Origin: Paulinella micropora
Taxonomy: Eukaryota > Cercozoa > Imbricatea > Euglyphida > Paulinellidae
Length of the DNA: 64,000 nt
Direction: 5' to 3'
Assembly (NCBI GenBank): GCA_019918135.1
Contig: WBZZ01000089.1
Coordinates: 23,501 to 87,500, forward strand
A model generated the notes under the pieces. That model had not been told where the DNA came from, made no database searches, and saw nothing but the letters and a program-made list of their open reading frames with translations. The translations under genes were made by a program, and so were the position numbers. Positions 9,583 through 18,867 of the stretch are shown here, one piece after another (the first letter of the stretch is position 1; each line of letters starts with the position of its first letter).

Positions 9583-11099
9583 TCAGGTCTGGGCGGGACC
9601 CCAAGACTTTGCTAGCCGAATCAGTACACGTAATAAGGTCTCGACGCGTCTAACCGTGAAGTCTCGCTCTCCGAATGTACGATAATCATCCTCCGCCTCC
9701 AATAAATATTCCCCGTGTCCGTTCTTTGGATTCCACCATGCTTTTTCCACTGCCAACCCCTTGAGCACCTCCGGTTGACATACCCCGAGGTACAGCCTAG
9801 CTTGGGACAGCTGGCTCTGTCTCTTGTCCCAGCCCTGCTGCCACCAAACAGCGCACTGTAGAACACGCAATCTGGATTCTGGTCCCCTGATAAGGGGTAG
9901 TATAAGCTTCCACACCACAGCCTTCAGCTCCTTGCGCAGATAACGTATCCCGGCGTCTGTGCAGCGGCAGTTAGCCACGAAGCTCAGCAGGTTGCACAGC
10001 TTGATGGCATTTCGGATGTCCTGCTCCTTACCAGCGGGCAACCCGGCGGGCAACCGGAGGCACCAAAACTGCTTCGGGCCCAGTGATCGCAGCTGGAAGC
10101 CAGGGGAAGTGGCCGTCAGCTCGATGTCGGAAGGCGTCAGGCCCGCTAGCAACAACGGCATGACACAGGCCGAGAAATCCAGCAGCCCCGTCAGAAAAGC
10201 CTCGAATTGTGCGGCATCAACCTGGAGCTTATGTATACTTGCTGCGGCTCGCAGGTCGAGGCTAAAGGAAGGTCCCACCGAAGCAAGATCCGTCACGAGC
10301 CAGAACGTAGCGGCGACGACCTCTGCCGGGCCCCTGGCGTCGTCGCCCGCCGACGCCAGCTCCAAGTACTCCTGGTCCAGGGGATCGTCCTCTACATTCA
10401 CGACACTGTTATCTCTCGCCGGTCCGGCCGGGCCACCGCCGCTCGGTAGCAAGGGGGCGTCGACCCGGAGGTAGCCGTGCACCTTAGGGGCCAGCCCCTG
10501 CGCGGCGAGCGAGTGTTGCAGATACAGGTACTCTACGCAGTCTGCTGGAACGTTCCGAGAGGAGCGCGGTAGAGCGCAGGTTTTGCAGTCATCTTTCTGA
10601 GGGCCAGCCTGTACTGCTGCAGGAGTAGAATAGGACCCTCTTCCAGACTCTGTTCCTCTTGGCACCCATCCTTGCCTTGGCCAATTCCACACTGCTCGAA
10701 CTTTTCAGCTGTCGTGACGAACAAGGACAAAGAGCACAGCCACTCCTGCACCGCCCCGGTCTCCGAGAGCGCTACCCCTGTTGGAACCAGCTTGTGTACG
10801 CGAAGCGGCTCGGCCCCCGCCAGCATGGCCTGTTCCGCTAATATGTACCTCTCAACCTTCTTTGTCGTGTCGGCTGAACAGTGACGTCTTTCCCGGAATA
10901 AGCCAAACAGCTGGCACGGCCGGCAGGCTGCACACTGTGCTGGCCGCCGCTGGCAATCGCGGCAGCTCCGGGTGCAGACGAATCGGGGCGCCAGTGGGTG
11001 CAGCGACTCGTCCGCCGGGCGTTCGGCGCGGGGCTGGTCCGAGGGGGGTAACGCTTTGGTCTCAGTCTTGTGTCTTTTCCGAGCGGCTCCCGCGCTCAT
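9583..11099 (-). pseudogene. Pseudokinase paralog with Cys-rich N-terminus (copy 2), one frameshift
   Basis: From the ATG at 11099 the protein starts with a basic tail (KRHKTET) and a Cys-rich block (CRDCQRRPAQCAACRPC) matching copy 1. The frame changes between about 10,590 and 10,550 and continues to 9583. Alignable blocks with copy 1 include the VEYLYLQHSLAAQGLAPKVH region and the hinge (FWLVTDL). At the catalytic-loop position it has LLLAGLTPSDIEL, so the catalytic Asp and Lys are gone, and no DFG-like motif is seen. It is therefore a pseudokinase, if functional at all. It also carries an insertion of ~40 residues before the hinge. The tandem pair suggests duplication followed by divergence of roles. 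Confidence 0.55.
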
Positions 11100-11409
11100 C
11101 CCCTCGTGTGGGAGGAGGCTGCGGCTCTCTCTCTGGCCACGGGTTTCCTTTACACGAGCGGGGCGCCCCCCTCTCCCACCACGGCCCGTTTACTCGCCCC
11201 ACTGCTCCGCCTCTCCTCCCCTTCCTTTCCCATCCTTCCTACCGCGGAGTGAAAGACCATGCCGGTAGGGGCGGCGGAGGGGGGCGGGGCAAGGGGACGG
11301 GGCGCCGGGAGGAGCGGACCGACTGAGTGTCTGGGGTGGGCTGCGCGCGGCCCCCGGGCCACAATCAAGCAGACCCGGCCGCCGCCTCCCCTCTCCCCGC
11401 CCGCGGCGC
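11100..11409. promoter_or_regulatory. Divergent promoter interval
   Basis: About 310 bp separate the minus-strand kinase copy 2 (start 11099) from the plus-strand gene starting at 11410. Both must be driven from here. I see no clear TATA box. Confidence 0.35.
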
Positions 11410-12550
11410 ATGGACCAGGAGGCCTGGGCCCGCTTCAGCGGGTCGCAGGTCCGGCGCGCCGCGCGGGTGGTCAGCGTCTCGGCCGCCCACCTACCCTCGT
11501 TGCCGGCGGACGGGCGCACGGCGGCGTTCCTGCTGGAAGGCGTGCAAACGCCGCTGCTACCGCAGGCCCTGTTGCAGGCGCTGTACTTCCTGCCGGCCGC
11601 CGCGGTCAGCTACGTCGATGTCCTGTCGAAGCCGCTCAACTCGCTGGGTAACCTGGACCTCGTGCAGCTGCTGGAGCGCGTGCGGGTAGACGTGGCACCG
11701 GCCGTGCTGGCCGGCCTGCCCGTCGTGCCCTGGGAGCAGGCTACGCCCTCCTTTCTGACGCCCGCGAACAGTGCGATGCTGGAACTCAAGGTAGCCCACG
11801 CGGCGTCCACCCGCCGCCCCGCCCTTGTCGCTGCTCCGGGACAGGCTGGGCGCCCTGCGGGCGGAGTCCGGCCGCACGCGCGCGCAGGCCCTGGCCCGGC
11901 TGGACCAAGAATCCGCCCGCGCGCTCCAGCAAACGGAGGCCGGGCGGCTGGCGGCCCAGACCGTGCTGGCGGGCCTGGGCCTGCGCCCGGCCGACCTGGA
12001 CGACGCGGAACCCGCCGCCCCGGACGAGGAAAAGGAGCTCGACCTCTTCACCGACGACGAGCTGCGCGCGCTGGAGGCCTTCTGGGGCGTGACCGAGGTG
12101 TCCCTCGCGCACTTACGCCCCGTGCCCGGCTACCCGGAAGCGCGGGTGGCCGCCGGCGGCGAACGGCAGGTGCTGTGCCGTCTCCTGCCGGGCGAGGAGG
12201 TCTGGGTCCGGCTGTGGGTCACCAAGGGCTATGCCTCGGGACTCTCGCTGGCAGAAGGGGCTCCTCACCCCCCGCAAGGTGTCGAGCGTCCAGGTCCAGC
12301 CACGCCCGCTCCCGGCGCCACGGGCGCTGGAGCTGTGGTCCGTGTGCCCTACCAACGTGTTCGACCTCGAGGACCCCGAGCTGGGGAGGGGGGCCGGGCG
12401 GCCGGCCCGGGGCTCACGCCGCCCCCTTCCCTCCCCCCCCCCCTCACTGGTGGCCCCGGGCAACTTCCCGCCGGTCCCGACCCCGCGCTTTTCTTCCTCT
12501 CTGGCGGGAGCGTGAGTGCGGGGGGGGGGGGGGGGCGGGCACGCCCCTAG
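11410..12550 (+). pseudogene. Hypothetical protein, frameshifted
   Basis: The ATG at 11410 opens a frame with coherent composition (e.g. ALYFLPAAAVSYVDVLSKPL) up to about 11,790. Sense then moves to a second frame, which continues with a helical Arg/Ala-rich segment and an acidic stretch (DEEKELDLFTDDELRALEAF). The second frame fades into Gly/Pro-rich sequence after ~12,260. A GT at 11791 and an AG at 11843-11844 bracket the switch, but splicing there would not keep the phase, so I favour a small indel. No domain is recognised. The 30-bp repeat array starts downstream. Confidence 0.45.
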
Positions 12551-12616
12551 CCAGCGTGGGAGCCGGCAGCGGCGGGCTGCGGTGAGTGAGCCGCCGTCGC
12601 GGTGGGAGTGGCGTGA

Positions 12617-13010
12617 GCGGTGAGTAGCCCAGGTGGGGGTGACCTGAAGTGGTGAGTAGTCACGGTAAGAGTGACGAAGTGGTGGGTAGCCACGATGAGG
12701 GTGACGAAGTGGTGAGTACTCACGGTAGGAGTGACGTAAATGGTGGGTAGCCACGGTGAGAGTGACCAAGTGGTGAGTAGTCATGTAAGAGTGACGAAGT
12801 GGTGAGTAGCCACGATGAAAGTGACGTAAGTGGTGGGAAGCCACGGTAAGAGTGACGAAGTGGTGAGTAGTCACGGTAAGAGTGACGTAAATGGTGAGTA
12901 GTCACGGTAAGAGTGACGAAGTGGTGAGTAGTCACGGTAAGAGTGACGAAGTGGTGAGTAGTCACGGTGAGAGTGACGGAGTGGTGGATAGCTACGGTGA
13001 GAGTGGCAGG
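12617..13010. repeat. 30-bp tandem repeat array (iteron-like), about 13 units
   Basis: Units of 29-32 bp follow GGTGAGTAGTCACGGTAAGA plus GTGACGAAGT. Each unit contains TCAC and GTGA arms about 7 nt apart, so each can form a small hairpin. The last complete units near 12,880-12,960 are almost identical; outer units are degraded. The array lies in a gene-poor gap. Iterated dyads of this type are typical of replication origins or enhancer-like elements of DNA viruses; that role is inferred. Confidence 0.8.
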
Positions 13011-13099
13011 AAGGGCTGTGGGGAGGGGCAGTCCTCATCTGGGGCAATCCGACCGAAGCAAATAATGGCCTGGCGGACGCAGGCCCGAGCGAGCGGCGT

Positions 13100-13345
13100 C
13101 CCTGGCGCGCGCGCTCATCTCCCGGGCGCGCGCCGACGGCCCGCTGCGCCCGGCAGCGCGCCCCCGTTTCCCGGGCGTGCGCCGCGTGCCGACGACCCCC
13201 TGCACCTGGGGGCTCGCGCCCCCGTCCCCCGGGCGTGCGCCGCGTGCCGACAACCCGCTGCACCTGGCGGCGCGCGCCCCCGTCTCCCGGGCGTGCGCCG
13301 CGTGCCGACGGCCCGCTGCGCCTGGCGGCGCGCGCCCTAGCCGGG
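13100..13345. repeat. GC-rich ~58-bp tandem repeats, about 4 copies
   Basis: Copies share CCCGGGCGTGCGCCGCGTGC followed by CGACGACCCCCTGCACCTGG-type sequence. They lie just downstream of the 30-bp array. No coding role is apparent, although all frames stay open because of base composition. Confidence 0.75.
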
Positions 13346-13752
13346 TGGCACGGGCCGGGGACGGGCGCGGGCCGAGCGCCGTCACACACTGTCCACCCGA
13401 GGCGCGTGCGTGCCGTCGCCGCGCGCGGGCGAAGGGGGGAGCGCTCTCCGTCCCCCCCTCGTGCGGCACGCCCTGGCGTGCGTCGGCCGGCCCCAGCCAA
13501 GGGGCACGCGCCCCCTTCCCGCCCTCCCCGTGGGCGGTGGCTTCGTGCCCTGCTCACCGCGGCCGCTTGTGCACCGCCTGAACTAGATATTTCCGTCCGC
13601 ACCCCTCCCGGCCGTGCAGCCAGCCACCGTCAGAACCAAGTAAAAACGGCACGTTCGGCAGGCACCCCGGCGCGGGGCCCCAAGGCTTTGCCTCCGCGGC
13701 CAGACGCTGGCGCTCCCCTCCCCCGGGCCTTGTGCCGGCCGGACCGAACACT
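13346..13752. other. No gene identified
   Basis: GC-rich sequence between the repeat arrays and the next minus-strand gene. Open frames are compositional. A minus-strand AATAAA at 13786-13791 just beyond it probably ends the next gene. Confidence 0.5.
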
Positions 13753-14948
13753 CTAACGGACTCGAGAACACGGTAGCCCAAGGTCTTTATTCACCACGTG
13801 GTGGCTCTGGACACCCAAAGAAACTAAACGCGGGGGTTCATCCCCGGGCCGGGGCCAGCTATCGCCGGCACACACGAAGCCCCGCGGCCGCTTGCCGGTA
13901 CGGGTACGGACCCTAAAGTACTCCGCCCCCAGACCTCGACCAGCGTCACCTACCTCCTGGCTGGTGCTCGGTCTGGGCGTGGAACCATTGCTTAGCTGTC
14001 GCGGGGCAGGGCAGGGGCCAGCGGGGCGCTGGCGGAATACCACTGCCCCGACCGTGGCCACCAACAGGTCAGCTCTGCGTTCCGCCTCCAGTGCTGCGTA
14101 GACGAACTTCTCCGGTGTCCCGGCGGGCCTCCCCCGGCACACCTTCTTTCCGCTACCAGTACCCACTCGTCTTCTAGGTCCATGCCCCCGGCCTGGTGCA
14201 GGCGGACTGGGTAGGTAGTAAAACATTGTGCTAGGACTGTGGCCACTGTTTCCAGGCTAGCCGGTAGGCTAGGCCTAGAGGTTTGCCCGTCGCGCGTGTC
14301 GCCTTGGATCTCCAGCAACAGGCAAAAGGGTGGGCTGGCGTCACGGAGGAAGGTGCACAGGCTCTACAAAACCTTCTGTCGCTCCTGGTTCCAGGTTAGG
14401 TGCGACGTGCTACCAAAGTCAGTGACCAGCAGCTGGGGCTGGAGCCTGGCCAGGTCGCGCCAGCTCTCCTCTTGTGCCCAGTCGTAGCCCTCTTGGCTAC
14501 CGGCGCTCCAAGCAGCCCAGGGTGTACCAAAGATGAGCCCCCCCTGAGCTATCCTGTCTGTGTCGCATGTACGGCTGGAGCCCAGCCAGGCCACGCGCGG
14601 CCCGGCGGCAACGGCCGCCCAGAGCCGGTACAGCAGTGCTTGGGCCCTCACCTCGGCCCCCCAATCACGTGCGGGCTGTGTTGTCGACCCGGGGGGGCCA
14701 GCCACTCCGTCCCGCCGCAAGGAATAGACGCGCGCCAGGGCGTCCTCCCCGAAGCACGCCGAAAAGAGAAAACGCAAGGCAGCCTCGCGCAGCAGGAGCG
14801 CGGCCAGCCTGGCTACGCACTCGCGGGCGCCGCCACCTTCCCCGGTCCACAGGCGCAGGAGGAGGAGCCAGGCGCTACGAAAGGCGGGCTCGCGTACGGG
14901 CGGCAGCAACGACGAGCCCCACTTCGGTCCCGCCTGCTTCGCCTCCAT
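13753..14948 (-). pseudogene. Hypothetical protein with in-frame TAG and a frameshift
   Basis: From the ATG at 14948 a 194-residue frame runs to a TAG at 14364-14366 (after QERQKVL). The same frame continues sensibly beyond it (LCTFLRDASPPFCLLLEIQ) to about 14,150. Sense then switches to another frame (PEKFVYAALEAERRADLLV) toward 13,775. The minus-strand polyadenylation signal AATAAA at 13786-13791 falls inside the last open frame, so the real end is probably earlier. I recognise no family. Two separate breaks mark it as decayed. The stop is one C-to-T change from a Gln codon. Confidence 0.45.
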
Positions 14949-15211
14949 GGGTACCGGCCCACGGGGCAGAGGCTCTTGGAGGATAGTCGCCGGTGGGCGC
15001 CGTGGCGGGAGGAGGACGGGAGGAGGACGGGAGTAGGAGGGGCGGCACCGGGGGCCCCCAGTCCCAGGGAGGGCACAGAGCAGGGGAAGGGGGCGTGCCT
15101 CCGCCCTGCCTCACCCCTTGCTACCGCAGCCCCTCGGCGCCCCTCCGGCCCCCCCTCGCCCAGGCCGTGGGCCGTCGGTTGTAGTAGTGGCGCCCGGGGG
15201 CCGCCGCGCGC

Positions 15212-15925
15212 TCAGGCGGCGGCCGGGGCGGGGGCCGGGGCGGCGGGGGCCGTGAGCCGGTCGAAGTACCGGCGGCTGGCCCGGTCGTACAGGTCCGGCC
15301 AGAGATACAGGCTGGCCGGCGCACAGGTCGTGCGCCCCGCGCGGGCCCCCTCCCCCGGAGAGACGTAGCTGCGCAGCACGGCCAGGAAGGCGTGTGCGCG
15401 CCGGAAGAAGTGCGGGTTTTGCTGAACGAAGCTGTCGTAGGGCAGGACCTTTTCCAGGATGCGGCCGTCGCGTTCCGTCAGGCAGACGTGCGGGCCGTAC
15501 ACTAGGATAGGGCGCTGGCCCCCGCCGGGGTCGCGGGCCAGCGCTGCCACGGAGCCTACCCACATGGCGACCACGCGCCAGTCGATGTCAAGTGATTTCC
15601 TAGAAGCCCTGTAAACTCGCGCCACGAGGGTGCGCTGAACCTCCGGTCGCAGCACAATGCAGCGCTCCAGGCACAGCCGCCGCGCCGCCTGCTGCCGCTC
15701 GCGCCGGAGGCAGGCCCCGCAGTACCACTGGTCGGCTAGGAGCGGCTGCTCGGTCCAGGGATGGAAACTCGTGAGTTCGGCTTCGCTCGGCCGGCCGCCC
15801 CCGTGCTGGCCACAGACGGCGCACGGGGCGGGCTCAGGTCCCGCGTGTCCCGCCGGGCGCGCGGTGGGGTCCGGGCAGGCCCCGAAGAAGCCTCCTCTGG
15901 TTCCGGCGGGGGGCGGGGTCAGCAT
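15212..15925 (-). CDS. Cys-rich (zinc-binding?) hypothetical protein, 237 aa
   Basis: The ATG at 15925 opens an intact frame. Near the N-terminus are two Cys pairs about 40 residues apart (CAVCGQHGGG and WYCGACLRRE), followed by RRLC and ERC, consistent with a zinc-binding module of unknown class. The rest is a mixed alpha/beta-like region with aromatic motifs (HFFRRAHAFLAVL). The C-terminus is an Ala/Pro tail. It directly follows the 15938-17246 gene on the same strand. A strong splice donor (GTAAGT) just before this ORF suggests the two could be exons of one transcript. No function is assigned. Confidence 0.5.
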   Translation of the reverse strand: MLTPPPAGTRGGFFGACPDPTARPAGHAGPEPAPCAVCGQHGGGRPSEAELTSFHPWTEQPLLADQWYCGACLRRERQQAARRLCLERCIVLRPEVQRTLVARVYRASRKSLDIDWRVVAMWVGSVAALARDPGGGQRPILVYGPHVCLTERDGRILEKVLPYDSFVQQNPHFFRRAHAFLAVLRSYVSPGEGARAGRTTCAPASLYLWPDLYDRASRRYFDRLTAPAAPAPAPAAA

Positions 15926-15937
15926 CCAGGGCCGGTA

Positions 15938-17246
15938 CTACTTACAAGTGCTTTCTGGCACGGAAGGGCATCCACGGTTGGGGCGGGGGGCCGCCCGGGG
16001 GCGGGGAGCCGCCCGGGGGCGGGGGGCCACCCCCGCCGCCCGCCCGCGGCGCCGAGGGCGGGAGCGGGAGGGGGGGGGGGGGCGGGCGCCCCCCCACCGC
16101 TTCTTCCCCCGCCCGGGCGTGGGCGCCGCGGGCGGGGGCTGGGGCTGCTCCCCCCCGTGCAGGCGCCGCCAGCGCTGGAGGGCCGCATCGATCCGCTGAT
16201 ACATGCACCCACCGCCGGGCGCCACGCCCCCGCCGTCCAGGATGTCTTGCAGCAGCAGCGCGCTCAGCAGCTCGCCCGGCAGCCTCTCCGGCCCCGCTTC
16301 TAGGTTGTACAGGCGCGCGGCCCGGCTCTCCTGGCGCAGGCAACGCCGCAGCAGCCGTCGGCCGGCGTCGGTGCCCAGGTGGTGCGGCGCGAGGGAAGGC
16401 AGGAAGAGGTAGCAGAACACGCGCAAGCATAAGGTCTGGTCGAGCTCACGGCCGGGGGCCGGGGCGGGGCCCGTCACCGCGCGCCCGCCCGGGGCTGCCC
16501 CGGGGCCGGCGGCTGCCCCCGGCTCACCATAGCAGTGCAAGTGCGTTTGCCTGGCGGCCCAGGCGGCCAGCGAGGCCCCCCACTCCTCCACGGGCCGGCA
16601 GCCCCAGCCTAGCTCCTCCCACAGCGGGGCCTGCTGGCGCAGAAACAAGTGCACGTGGGAGTGAGTCTGGTGCTGGCTCCCGTGCGCGGCCGTCACTGCG
16701 ACCTGTACGTGCCAGTTCAGGACGGCGCGCATGACCAGCGCCAGGGGCCAACGGGCGGAATCGGAGCCTGCCAGGGGGCCGTACAGCTCGGCCGACTCGT
16801 CCAGCCACGACGCTAACGCGGCGGCCGGCCGCGCGTCCCGTTCCCACGCCCCCCCGGGCAGCGCCCCCCGGGGGCGGGTTCCTCCAGCAGGCTAGCGCAT
16901 TGGTCCCGCAGCGAACAAGCAGCGTCGCCGTGTCGCAGGTGTGCCTGGTGGAGGGTGTGGCAGAGGTGCAGTTGGCATTCGGGCAGGCCCCAGCGCAGCC
17001 GCATGAAAACCCGGCCCAGGATGCAGGGCAGCTCAGCCCCGAGAAATTCTACCCCTTGGCGCGGCAGAGCCAGTCGAAGTAGAAGCTGGCCAGCGTGCGC
17101 AGCAGCCCGTGGAAGCTGTGTGACCCCTGGGCCCATCGTTCCCAGGCACGCCAGGCCGCTACCGCCTCCTCGCTAGGCGCTGACGGGGGGAGGGAGGGCG
17201 CCGGCCCCGGGCGGGGGCGGCTCAGGCGCCGCAGGGACCAAGGCAT
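15938..17246 (-). pseudogene. Hypothetical protein with HUH-like His motif, frameshifted
   Basis: Sense runs across several frames on the minus strand. It starts at an ATG at 17246, continues through LLRTLASFYFDWLCRAKG to about 17,055, then another frame (LGRVFMRLRWGLPECQLHL) to about 16,880. A third frame (LASWLDESAELYGPL) then runs to 15938. Inside the last block is HSHVHLFL, matching the H-hydrophobic-H pattern of rolling-circle Rep/relaxase motif 2, but I cannot find a convincing motif 1 or tyrosine motif 3. The C-terminal ~60 residues are Pro/Arg low complexity. Frame changes fall at or near G/C runs, so assembly error is a real alternative to decay. Confidence 0.4.
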
Positions 17247-17743
17247 GCGGGGCCTCACCCGCAGCCGCCCGGGAGAACGGAGGAAAAGAAAAAGGGGTGA
17301 GCAAGCACCGCCGGGGGGCGGACGGCCGGCCGCGGGGAGAGAAGACCGCCCGACCGGAGGGCAAGTGTGGCCGGCGCACGCCCGTGGGGCCGGCCCCGGG
17401 CGGGGCGGAGGAGGGGAGGGGGCGGGGGGGGGGGGGGCGCGGCCCTCCCCCCCCCCCCCCCTCTGGCTCCCCGCGGCCGGGGGGGGGGGGGGCAGCCGGC
17501 CGGAGGGCCCGTGTGGCCGGCCCCGGGCGGAGCGGAGGGGGAGGAGGAGAGAGAGGCCCCTGCGCCCCTCCCCGGGCCGCGGAAAGGGGGGGGCGGGGGG
17601 GGGAGGAGAGATGCCCACCCCTCCCCCTCCCCGGCGCCGGGGCCGGGGGGCGCCCCCCTCGCCAGTCCGCCAAACAGCGCAGAAACTCTGCCCCTCCCGC
17701 GCCGCTGCGTTCTCTCTCTCTCGACCCTTGTTTCCGGCCTGCC

Positions 17744-18370
17744 ATGCAGCACTATCCGGCCGCTTTGAGTAGTTTCGGCACACCACCCCTGTCAACCGAC
17801 AGTGAGCCCGGAGGGGCGGACCACGGAGAGGCGGACCACGCCCCCCCGGGCTGGGGCGAGGGGGGCGAAGGCCCCCCGGATGCCCCGGCGTACGAACGGG
17901 TGTGTCTGTACGAGGACATCCGCCAGGCCGAGCTAGAGGACGAACAACAGCACCCCGAGGCAGAGCGTGGCTACTGTTTTGCGTGCCTCTTTATGCCGCA
18001 CGGACATAGCGAGAACAAAGACTTCCAGCAGCTGCAGGCCAAGCTGGACGAATGGGGCTTGCGCAGCCCGCTGGTGGTCTTGCGCGCCGTACAGAGCTGG
18101 TACGTTCGGAGATGGCTGCGGGAATGCAACAAGTATTGGTTACTCAGCAGCATCCACCAGCACATTTTACAGCACCGGGCTATGCCCCGGCGCATCTTCC
18201 TACAGAGCGTGCAGCGCGTGACACAACTGAGCCTGCATCACCTAGCGGACACGGAGTTGTTGCGCCGGAATCTGCAAACGAACCAGGTTGAGGTTAGTGA
18301 CACGGGCCTCTGCAAGCTGCAGCGCTTGCTCAACATCAGCATCAAGCTACAAAACCTCATGGACGAATAA
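17744..18370 (+). CDS. Hypothetical protein, 208 aa
   Basis: The ATG at 17744 follows a CT-rich leader. The N-terminal 65 residues are acidic, Gly/Pro-rich and probably disordered. The remainder is compact and alpha-helical, with a CFAC motif (ERGYCFACLFMPHGHS) and long amphipathic helices (LLSSIHQHILQHRAMPRRIF, then LNISIKLQNLMDE at the end). No family is recognised. The stop codon overlaps an AATAAA (18366-18371), giving a very short 3' end. The frame is intact and its codon use is clearly non-random, so I regard it as a real gene. Confidence 0.7.
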   Translation: MQHYPAALSSFGTPPLSTDSEPGGADHGEADHAPPGWGEGGEGPPDAPAYERVCLYEDIRQAELEDEQQHPEAERGYCFACLFMPHGHSENKDFQQLQAKLDEWGLRSPLVVLRAVQSWYVRRWLRECNKYWLLSSIHQHILQHRAMPRRIFLQSVQRVTQLSLHHLADTELLRRNLQTNQVEVSDTGLCKLQRLLNISIKLQNLMDE

Positions 18371-18389
18371 AAGACCCCCTCCCGCCGCC

Positions 18390-18650
18390 CCCCCCCCCCC
18401 CGCGCGTGCGCCCGGCCGCCCGTGGCGTCGGCGCGTGCGCCCCGGCCGCCCATGGCATCCGCGCGTGCGCCCGGCCACGGTGCCGGGCGCGGGGGGGGGG
18501 GGGTGCGCCCCGGCCGCCCATGGCATCCGCTCGTGCGCCCGGCCACGGTGCCGGGCGGGGGGGGGGGGGGGGTGCGCCCCGGCCGCCCATGGCATCCGCG
18601 CGTGCGCCCGGCCACGGTGCCGGGCGGGGGGGGGGGTGTCTTAGAGCCGC
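18390..18650. repeat. GC-rich tandem repeats of about 65-70 bp
   Basis: Three to four copies of a unit with GTGCGCCCGGCCACGGTGCC followed by a G tract and CCCCGGCCGCCCATGGCATC. Copies differ mainly in G-tract length. The repeats lie between two genes; all open frames over them are Arg/Ala/Gly artefacts. Confidence 0.75.
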
Positions 18651-18867
18651 GCGGCGCCCCCCCCCCCCCCCCCTGCCTGTGCGCGGCCACGCCGGGTCGA
18701 GAGCGGCCGGGCGCACGGGCAGGGGGGGAGGAGGTAGAGCCATGCGGCGCCGCCCCCCGTCGCCGCCCCTCCCCCCTGGCCCGGGCGCCCGTGCGCCCGC
18801 GCCCGTGCGCCCACGGCGCCGCCCCGCCGGCTGTCCCCCTGCCCTCCCCACAACATCCTGTACACCA

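Noticed and set aside
12617..13010. CRISPR array
   Set aside because: Units are directly adjacent with no unique spacers, and the genome is eukaryotic.
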